This document shows positions 12,190 through 20,773 of a stretch of 64,000 bases of DNA, in pieces. The stretch comes from Riptortus pedestris. Lineage: Eukaryota; Arthropoda; Insecta; Hemiptera; Alydidae. The stretch covers positions 102,382,501 to 102,446,500 of the forward strand of contig CM032230.1 of the NCBI GenBank assembly GCA_019009955.1, in the 5' to 3' direction. Each line of letters begins with the position of its first letter. Within the stretch, counting starts at the first letter, position 1. Made by a program: the position numbers and the translations under genes. The notes below the pieces were generated by a model. The model had not been told where the DNA came from. It ran no database searches and worked only from the letters and a program-made list of their open reading frames with translations.

Positions 12190-13390
12190 AGCTCTAGTCC
12201 GCTCAATCGTTTTTCATATGGACGTCTTGTTACTCTTGCTTCAGCCAATGACTTGTTCCTACAGGTTGTCCATGCTTTGCTGAGAACCTGGCCCAGGCCG
12301 TCCACGGGGGACTATGGTACTTATCCACTGCAGAGCTGGCTTATGACCAAATCCCGCAGTTCGTCGTCACACTTCTTATTCCATTCATCTTCGTATGGCA
12401 GGAACACTGGGACTATGCCTAGCTTAAATTCAGTGTACTGAAACCCAGCCCACTTCAACGCCAGCCTGCCGAATCCATCCTACTTCCTTTGAAAGGTGGC
12501 TGTCGAAGATCTTGCTGCGTGACAACATGGTCATCATTCTTCACGTTCGTTTATTCTTCACTTCGCCACTCTGTCTAATTGAAAAGGCCCTAGTGGAGTA
12601 ACAAACATGTTTTCTTACCAGCATGATGAGACGCTGTATTAGCGAACCACTTCATTATACTTACAGACACGGAGTCTTCTGATAGTAAGGAAGTTGCCTA
12701 AAACTTGAGCATTGCTTCTAAAGCTCCACGACGAGATCTGCCTTTTCATGTTCTCTTCTCTCTTCGTCGTAATAGTTGTAGGTTAAATGGTGAAAAAATG
12801 AAATTTTATTCTTGTTGTATCTAAAGGAGCGTATATGTTCAATGTATCGTGTATTGAGCCTTCGTCCAGTTTGTCTATCAACCGCGCACGGATAATAACG
12901 AAAACCCCCAGACTAAACATAAACAGCCAAGAACCAATCATGGATATTGTGTTACCCGCGGAGGATTGTTTCCACAATAAGAGAAATTCCTGGACGAGAG
13001 GTCTTAACTTCCTCTCACCTATCCATTCTGGTCGCCCAGTCATCAGATGGAAAAATGCTACGCAAGCCCGCATACATATCCTTCCGGCTAGGGTTCGACC
13101 AACAAAGCCGGCATACTGTCCCTAAGCCGGCTTTTTCTGCCACAGATGCTGCACAGAGGGGACCTGTTGCTCCTGGGAAGAGGGGTCACGTACTCTGCCA
13201 ATCATCACTTTAGTGAAAGCTGCAGATCATCAAGACGTTTCGGAGGTTGTCCTGTAATCGATGTCGTTCACTATTGCGATCAGCCAATAGTGATGAAATG
13301 GCGAGATCCTCAGACAGATCGCCAGTATTTAGTTCATGATATCTCAAGATCCATCTGCCTTGCATACGAGTGCCATTATTCTGATACTTA
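12190..13390. other. GC-richer island with coding-like, unidentified sequence
   Basis: This 1.2-kb block is visibly less AT-rich than its flanks and has few homopolymer runs. Coding-like pieces exist but I cannot name a family. On the minus strand, 12324-12479 is open for 52 codons (GRLALKWAGFQYTEF, then FLPYEDEWNKKCDDELRDL). Also on the minus strand, 12783-13073 encodes a hydrophobic segment (SWLFMFSLGVFVIIRAR) followed by LIDKLDEGSIHDT. On the plus strand, 13146-13391 gives 81 codons including VIDVVHYCDQP. A possible plus-strand acceptor (TTCCTACAG) lies near 12255-12263. Stops and frame changes between the pieces suggest a decayed gene, a retrocopy or several exons. The coding strand is undecided. 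Confidence 0.4.
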
Positions 13391-14984
13391 AAAATTTTTA
13401 GACTTATACTCTATTGAATATTTAAATTATCCTTAAGTATGCTCTAATAACGTTTACTTATTAAAATTACTGTCGATACCTAACTTATACTACGTAATTA
13501 TGTAATTCACCTATGTCTTATAACACTAGTTTGGCTGCCAAATTCTGTGCTATAATTCTGTTAACATACCTCCCAGATACATAAATTAAATGAGTGCCAT
13601 CCCAAAAAGTCAGAGTAACTTATGCATTTCGTCGTATCCTTACAATGAGGATGCGCCTTAAGTTAGCTGACTCAATTTGATTATACAGATTCTACCGTTA
13701 ATAAAGTCGCTCTCTGAATTTGTGTAAGGATCATTATTATTTATCATAAATCCGTTGCTCATCTGTTTTCACCTATGCCATCTATTTACCAATAAATATT
13801 TATCAAGGGAGACCATCACATCCAACTCTCTTCATAGGATCTCCTGAGCCACACCGTATATTGCACTCTACACGTTTTGTGTGTGAATGTTTAATCATAA
13901 TCCATTCTTCTTGAAGCCTTAGAATGACCTGGTGTGGGTTAGTGGGGGGGGGGAGCTATAATCCCGAGGACTAATTGTGGAAACACATTATCAATTCATT
14001 TCTAGTAAGCTAACAAACTATATTAAACAAACACGTTGGAACCATTTTAAACCTTTGACATCCATAAATATAAAATGAAATAGCCTAAATGTTGTGATAA
14101 TGTCAAGTGAAGCAACCTGAATTTTTTTCTAGGCTATATGAAATAAAACAGGCTTTTGGTCCATCAACTAGAAGGAGTTCTAGAAGGGAAAATTGCCAAT
14201 CCCAAAGACATAGAAAAAGATGATTGATTTCGAGGTTAACACTGGAATTGGTTCAGGGCATAGTAAAGAATATTTCACTATTTAATTGCAATAAATCTAT
14301 TACATTGGATAATGATTAAAATACAAGAAAGGGTTGGCATGCATAAAAGCCAACAGATAACTGATAGTTTATCAGGAGTTTTGAGCTTTGTTGTTATCAT
14401 TGATACAGAATGTTAGGTCTGTAGAACTTTACCCTTATCATTCATAGTCAAATGACAATTGATGCTTTGGAAGTTTCTAGCCAGCTAAAAAAGAAGGAGT
14501 AAACAGACTCTCCATCTATCTACATCACTATATCTAAGTATTTGTTAGTCAGCCACACTTAATTACTCGGGGCATAATTAATATTTTATTAAGTATTCTC
14601 TTGTGCCTCTATCTGTATCATTTAGATTGAAGGCACTATTTCTATTAATAACATTTGATAATCCAGTAAGAGCGTTAACTTTATTTAACTTGTATGAATT
14701 AAAACGTGAAATACAAATAATCTATTGTATATTATAGATAATATTAATTTACTTCTATACTATTTCTACAGCCAACCAAGAAATGTTATTTACAATTTGC
14801 CTACTAGGAATTTTTCTGAGAGTTCACCAATAAGTAAATTCCTACCTGAATCATTATAAAAGCCCTTAATTTAAAAGCTTAAGTTAATCGAATATTTTAT
14901 GGAAGGCACATACATTTTATGAATCATTATTCATTTGTGTTTATTATGAAACATATGTAATTTTACATCACTCTGATCTGAAAG
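13391..14984. other. No gene recognised
   Basis: AT-rich DNA without recognisable coding, RNA or repeat signals on either strand. Confidence 0.45.
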
Positions 14985-15122
14985 TAGTTACTTTCGCTAC
15001 CGTATGTAAGTATGGAAAGTGGGTCTTTTTATAATAACTTGAAACAGCTGTTCTCTTTCCCGGTCTAGGGAGGGAAAAACTTTTCCCTCCCTTTAAGCGA
15101 AAGTGACTTACTTACATACTAT
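14985..15122. repeat. Imperfect inverted repeat upstream of the recombinase-like exon
   Basis: GTTACTTTCGCTACCGTATG (14987-15006) and the complement of AAGCGAAAGTGACTTACTTA (about 15094-15113) form an imperfect stem. A second local palindrome is AGGGAGGGAAAAACTTTTCC followed by CTCCCT (15068-15093). The half-site GGAAAGTGGGT recurs as GGAAAGTGAGT in the inverted repeat at 16138-16240, so the two may be ends of one element. Confidence 0.45.
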
Positions 15123-15401
15123 CAGTTGAAGTTACAGTTTCCAACACTAGGTTACGCTAGCGTTTCTATTCGAAAAACGATTTATATTTTATATATTTTA
15201 AAGCACTAAAGATATTATTGGTCGATTACTTATCATTAGAAAATATAATTACACTAATTTAACTTAGTTTTATTATAAAATTCGTTTATGTCATTTAAAA
15301 GAGTTCTGTATAAATCCAAATTTGTGACATTGTTGTTATCAACTAATCGATTGTCGCAGCTACATCTCATGTTTACAAACCACTTATTTTATTTATACAA
15401 A

Positions 15402-15672
15402 ATGGCTGGGAGCATACCAGAAAATTTAATGAAGGAAGCCACTAAAATTACGCAAGAACTATTACCAGACAAATCAAGAAATAGATACGAAGAAATTTAT
15501 AAAAATTGTCTTAATTGGTGTACCAGTGAAGGGGTTTGTGTACAACAGACAAGTGATGAAATGATGCTAGTTTACTTATCGAATATTTCAAAAACATTAA
15601 AACCATCTACGCTATGGAGTCGGTTTTCAATGATAAAAACATGTTTGAAGACAAAAGAAAATATAGATTGTT
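15402..15672 (+). CDS. Tyrosine-recombinase-like protein, first exon (SAM-like N-terminal domain)
   Basis: The exon opens at an ATG with an A at -3 and encodes MAGSIPENLMKEATKITQEL, then LPDKSRNRYEEIYKNCLNWC, then LVYLSNISKTLKPSTLWSRF and SMIKTCLKTKENID. This matches the helical core-binding (SAM-like) N-terminus of tyrosine recombinase-like proteins that are multicopy in arthropod genomes (Crypton-like or domesticated integrases). A consensus donor GTAAGT follows at 15673 in phase 1, so the longer open frame 15288-15824 runs into intron. I could not find the next exon with the catalytic R...HxxR...Y domain within the following kilobases. Flanking inverted repeats at 14985-15122 and 16138-16240 suggest a mobile or non-autonomous copy. 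The family assignment is recalled pattern, not a search result. Confidence 0.55.
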
Positions 15673-16137
15673 GTAAGTTTTCTAAATCTATAGCATTTCT
15701 TATGTATACGTATTTATTTCTATGTTTTATTAACATATATAATTTATGTGTTTTATTAATATATGATTTTTTTTTGGTATCATTTAATATGAGAATGACT
15801 TCATATCTACTAAATTTTCGTTGATTGATTGGAATAATATATGATTTTCTTAATTTTGTTTTAAAAAAATTTGATAGCTTTATTTATTTATGATTATTGT
15901 TGTAAATGTTTGAATTTGTTATAAATTTATTTCAAATAATAAAGAATTGTGTTTGAAAGAGTTATTAAAGTTATGTTACTTGTATCAGGTTACTGCTCTA
16001 AATCAGCTGTTCAGAAATAATCGATACTACAGAATGCAAAACAAATCATTTAATATGATAATACTTAATAATTACGAGTTTAAATTATATTTTGCATTTT
16101 TTGCCTCGTGATGTAAAGTATCGTTCATAACTCGGGC
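15673..16137. other. Putative intron or 3' part of the recombinase-like element
   Basis: Very AT-rich sequence after the GTAAGT donor. No second exon was seen. CAGCTGTTC at 16002-16010 repeats CAGCTGTTC at 15046-15054, close to the upstream inverted repeat. Confidence 0.35.
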
Positions 16138-16240
16138 GGAAAGTGAGTTTCCAATGCTCGATCTAATTTCCAGCCTCGGCTTCGCCTCGGCCGTAAAACA
16201 CGATCTCGCATAGGAAACAGTCACTTTCCGCCCTTGTAAT
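16138..16240. repeat. Long imperfect palindrome with GC-rich loop
   Basis: The arm GGCGGAAAGTGAGTTTCC (from 16136) pairs with the complement of GGAAACAGTCACTTTCCGCC (about 16213-16232). The loop contains CCTCGGCTTCGCCTCGG, itself a perfect hairpin. This is the most GC-rich spot for several kilobases and is a plausible transposon end or MITE. Confidence 0.6.
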
Positions 16241-17631
16241 GAAATATACTATTTCATATTTATTCCTATCAATAATTCTTAATTTTGATGACCGAAATAA
16301 TAAATTACATTTTATTATAATAAATAAGTTGATTATGTTTGTTATTATTTATTTTCCTAGCTTTGATGGAAATTGAATTTATTAATGATTATTAAAAGTT
16401 TTAGCGTTGAATTGAACCCGATCAAACAAATTATCATGAACCAAAAAAATTATATCTATTTTAATTAAATTATTCAATAACAATTCTATTTTCAGTCACA
16501 TAAACATCTAGGCTAACTAGGTTGGGCATCCTAATTTTATAATTCTTAATCTTTTTTCGTAGAGTTTACCCTTGTGTGTGTGTATCGTCCAGAACGTGTT
16601 AATTAATTCGATTTACAAAGTCAGTTTTCGTAGAAAGAGTATAGTGTTTAAATTTCAAAATAAATTTGGAATTTGAATAAAACACCTCTAATTTAAATTC
16701 TAAATTTTAGACTTAGACTAGTAAATGACATATATTTAATAAATGACATGAAATATTAATTGCTAGGTAGATTATGATTCCATGTAGTGCATAACATTTC
16801 TTTTCAGAGCTGGATCATATTTTCAATACAAATAAGTCTGCCTTTACTATTAGTTGACTCATGTAGGAAAAATAATTTGTCTGGTGCCCTTAGTGTAAAT
16901 TCTACAATGTAGTGGACAATGATAGTGTAAAAAAAAATTTCAAACCGTTTATTGAGTTGAAAGTGGAAAGTAGCTTCGAGGGAGGGAGGGTCAGAAAATC
17001 CATTTTCCATTTTATTCCAATGACTTATCTTCAGTAGGGTATAATATTCTAAACTGATAGATGTTAAGGAACCTGATATATTTAGGACTGTCTTTGTGTA
17101 GCACTTAAACACCTTCAGTGTGTTTGTGAGCTCTCTGACCCATTGTGTTAACAGAAATTAACTTTTAAAACAAATATTTACGGCACATGTTTGAGATGTT
17201 TAACTTTGTAAACACAGGAAGGGGAAAATCTGTTTCTTTTCATAAATTTATTTCAACTTGCTAATAATCCAGTGCAATTCAATTTTACAAAATAAGAGAG
17301 ATTTTTATTTCTATCATCCAATATTTATCATATTTAGTTTGAAGTAAAGTCCATGAGTAGAGTATAGACATGAAAATATGAATTCATATTGAAATTATGA
17401 AGTTAAACTATTCAGGTGTGTTTACTATCCGAAATAAGCCGTCTATGATACTTTATTTATTATCACATTAGTCAAGAAGCAACGTAGGCAGTTTTAAAAA
17501 ATTAGACACTGAAATCTAAAATCTCAAATTATTTATTAAAGTCCACTTAATAAATAATATTTATTTTAGGCATTCAGTTCCCAAAAGATTAAGATTTCAG
17601 TGTTATATTCAAAGTGTTAATCGTATTATAT
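16241..17631. other. No gene recognised
   Basis: AT-rich. A 102-codon minus-strand frame (16804-17112) has no motif or codon pattern that I can support as a gene. Confidence 0.45.
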
Positions 17632-17839
17632 ATTAAAGTCAACTTTTTGCTACTATAGCTGGGACGGGTTATCTATATGTTGCCATCCTTTACTAGCCAG
17701 GGTGAGATTAAGGATTTTATTTAATGAGTTCGTCACTAAATAAATTCATATTGCCCGTCGGGAATTGAACTCGTCACTCTAGGCTTACCATGTAAGATTA
17801 AGGTTAGCGATTTAACACACATAGCTAACTGAACCCACT
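17632..17839 (-). mobile_element. tRNA-derived SINE, copy B
   Basis: A complete head-to-tail copy on the minus strand: tail complement GTCAACTTTTTGCTACTATA, body GCCAGGGTGAGATTAAGGAT, box-B region complement CGTCGGGAATTGAACTCGTC, head ending CATAGCTAACTGAACCCACT. Confidence 0.8.
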
Positions 17840-18589
17840 TATAAAGATTAAAAAAAATAATAGAAAGACAAATATCTGTTTTATAAGTAAAAGATTATTC
17901 GAGATGGATCGCTTTTGTACTATTTAGCATATCATGTTGGCACTTAAATTTCATTTCAGAAGTAGGAGATATTGTCCTTTACCTCGTAACTCAGTTATTA
18001 AATTAATATTATTTTCTCCTTTTTAAATGCTTTGATTCAAACGATTAATATGTTATTGCCATCAGTGGAAGAGATTTTCTAATCCATGGTGTCATTGTAA
18101 TTTTTTGATATGTCCCTAATTTAGGGTTTTCGTTTTATCCTTGGTTTAGAGTTACAGTACTGGCAGTAGGGTTCATATTGTCTAGTAAATAGGAGTGTTT
18201 TAGACATGAATGGCCAATTATTAACCTTGTTAAGACTACTAGTTCTCTTCTGATGAGCCTCATGGTTGATGACTGTACAAATATTGAATGTTTCCGTTCT
18301 CTAACTTTGTTATTTTTAGTGTTATACTAAGATTTCTGCCATCCATTTGATGACACGTTTTACTTGAGCTTGAATATTTTTTACTTAAGCGTTGTATCGT
18401 AAGAGCGTAAGTCAGGTAGATAGCGAGTTCAAATATTGTCTGGTTCAGACCAGCTTTGTCTGATTTTAGTATGTCCGTGTAACTAGTACATAATTCTTTT
18501 GTTATTTAAGATTTTGTATTTTGCGTAAGATATATTAGTTGAGCTGTTTAAATATTGCAGAGAATGTATGAAACTAAGAGAAACAGCCC
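17840..18589. other. No gene recognised
   Basis: AT-rich sequence without a supported feature. Confidence 0.4.
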
Positions 18590-18775
18590 GAATGTGGTAT
18601 CCCCTTTAGTAGTTTCAGATATATTGCCTATAGTAAGTTTCAGGGCCTCTATCTCAGGAGTATATATGCTTGTATTGTCCGGAAGTTATATTTAAAAGCT
18701 AACTGAGCCAAAAACTGCAGCTGCCTCTACTCCTTGATCTTTTTTTGATCCGTCCAAGTACAGAAATAGGTTTTG
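18590..18775 (-). pseudogene. LINE ORF2 RNase H domain remnant
   Basis: Read leftwards, a frame gives LYLDGSKKDQGVEAAAVFG, then after two stops LPDNTSIYTPEIEALKLTIG. This is the conserved start of the RNase H domain of I- and Jockey-superfamily LINEs (xYTDGSK...GA...; S.(Y/F)T.E..AL), with the first catalytic Asp and the Glu visible. Two internal stops show decay. Its orientation is opposite to the ORF2 C-terminal fragments at 20116-20549. Confidence 0.6.
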
Positions 18776-19179
18776 TCAGTAAGTATTCACTTTTAAAAGT
18801 CATCCAATCAAACTTTATTTTATGTGCTCCAAAAGTTACAACTTTGTCTTGCATTAGAAGATTGGAATATGTATATTATTAAAATTATTTTTAGATTGTG
18901 AAAATATTATGAGTACAAAATTGAGATGTTCATAATTTTGTGTTTTGATGTTCATTATTCTCCCTCTCTTCTTAGACGATCTTTCTACATGGTCAGCCAA
19001 TATATAATATATATAAAAACTATTATTTACCATTATGAAATTTATATATAGCAAGCACTGTACGTAGAATATAAGTTTTGCCTCCTTCTAGTTTAACTAT
19101 TTATAGTTTTTCTTTTAGCTTTTTTTTTTCCTCATGTTGTAAATATAATAACAATTTATATTTAGTTTCGTCCATTCTC

Positions 19180-19432
19180 TTTATTTTGTACTTTTGTCAA
19201 ATTTAGCTGTGTAAAAATTTTAATATTTATTTAATTTTGTAAAATTATATTCTAACATGTTAAAAGATGAATCGCTATTGTAGCGACATGGTTCTATTTA
19301 TTTTGTACATTTGTAACATTTAGCTTTGTATAATTTTAATATTTATTTAATTATGTAAAATTGTATTCTAACATGTTAAAAGATGAATCGCCATTGTAGT
19401 GGCGTCTCAAATAAATAATAAATAAATAAATA
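19180..19432 (+). mobile_element. LINE 3' tail, duplicated in tandem
   Basis: A block of about 116 bp occurs twice in a row (19180-19296 and 19297-19412), each copy ending in AACATGTTAAAAGATGAATC and GC(T/C)ATTGTAG(C/T)G. The second copy continues into GGCGTCTCAAATAAATAATA with an (AAATA)n tail. This terminal motif and tail are typical of non-LTR retrotransposon 3' ends. No ORF remains upstream in the same orientation. Confidence 0.55.
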
Positions 19433-20115
19433 CATAGTCAGCTAGGAATTTATTTTTCTTCTCCTTCTAATAGTCGAAACATCAGTTCCAGTTTAAAACT
19501 GCAAGTATTTCAATTGCTCTACTATTAGGGATTCTCAAATATTGAAGGACATATTAAAAGAGGTAAATATAGATGGGGTAGGACGTTTAGTTAATACGAA
19601 TCGATATAAAATAAATGAATTAACTACTAAGAAATTTAGTCCTAGAATTGTTTGACCTTTTTTGAAGTATGTTGCAAGCGTCCCATCAGAACTTGGCTGT
19701 GTATAGTATGTGAAAGGACAGGTAAATTCTTTACCATAATCATAATACAATTAATAACTCATTGAAGCTATTAGTACATTTCTACTGAGAGATTTTTGAC
19801 TGCAACGAAATGGCAATGTAGCAGAAGAGTAAGCCCATGAATTAGTCAAATTGATGGTTCTCGTTGGGCCTAAGTTTAAGTTGCCTGAGTAATTTAGTAG
19901 TCCCATGGAACTGATACATGCCATTACTGTCTTGTGGCCCCTAATAACAAGGAGGGATTTAACAACTATCGAACTTTGTCACAATCTCTACTCCCATTAG
20001 CCACTTAACGTTCATAATTGTTATTAACTTGTGACTAGGAATAATTGAAATATTTGGCTCTTTAGTAAGTTAATCGTTAATCACTGAGTATATGCGTTAT
20101 AAGGACTAACACCTA
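19433..20115. other. No gene recognised
   Basis: Spacer between LINE remnants. The minus-strand frame at 19535-19750 is not supported. Confidence 0.4.
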
Positions 20116-20250
20116 CTAACAGAATGCAGAGCGTACTTAAACATTCCACATGCCGTGAACGAACTACTGACGAAAGGTAACCCTCATACCGCCACGATTC
20201 TGAAATATTTAAAAACAATTGGGCTGCAAACTGACAACAAACTCCGATAA
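20116..20250 (+). pseudogene. LINE ORF2 C-terminus, fragment 1
   Basis: 44 codons ending in TAA. The frame reads LTECRAYLNIPHAVNELLTK, then TATILKYLKTIGLQ. It is paralogous to the end of the next fragment (LTDCRLSEHLDLP...LLTEG...LLNHLKTI). The conserved 'LxxC' is the last half of the Cys/His motif found after RNase H in these LINEs. It is 5'-truncated and sits directly in front of fragment 2. Confidence 0.6.
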
Positions 20251-20306
20251 ATCCTACACAACCCAAACAAAGGAAAATCTCTGGAAAATCTTACCAGACG
20301 AGATCA

Positions 20307-20549
20307 AGTGGTAGGCTTAGAATCGGGCATTCACTACTTACACATTCATACTTCATAAACCGTAAAGATCGACCTACAAGCACTCACTGTAACACAGTAC
20401 TGACCATTAAACATCTCCTGACTGACTGCAGACTAAGTGAACATTTGGACTTACCGAACGACTTACACGAACTATTGACAGAAGGTAGCCAACATATAAA
20501 CACACTCTTAAATCACTTGAAGACAATTAACATTTACAACAAACTTTAA
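20307..20549 (+). pseudogene. LINE ORF2 C-terminus, fragment 2
   Basis: 80 open codons to TAA: GRLRIGHSLLTHSYFINRKD, then THCNTVLTIKHLLTDC, then LLTEGSQHINTLLNHLKTI. 'RLRIGHTxLTH...C.(x)C...TxxHxLxxC' is the signature C-terminal segment of RNase-H-bearing I/Jockey/R1-type LINEs. The Jockey element's poly(T) boundary begins about 40 bp downstream in the opposite orientation, so that element landed at or near this 3' end. Confidence 0.7.
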
Positions 20550-20773
20550 ACCACGCCTACTCCACTCATCACTCTATGTTTTTATTTTAAATTTTTTTTT
20601 TTTTTTTAAATATTTATTCTTTTATTTGCAACAACATTTAAAAATATTACAAGCAAATAGTGTGAATCATATAACAATTGTCTTGATTATTCACTTGAGG
20701 TGGGAAATTGTCCATTGACAATACCCACATTGGAGGGAACATTGGCTTGTACTACTTGGGGTTATTCTGGGCA

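Noticed and set aside
15288..15824. 178-codon reading of the recombinase-like ORF
   Set aside because: The conserved part starts at the internal ATG (15402) and ends at a GTAAGT donor; the rest is low-complexity intron translation.
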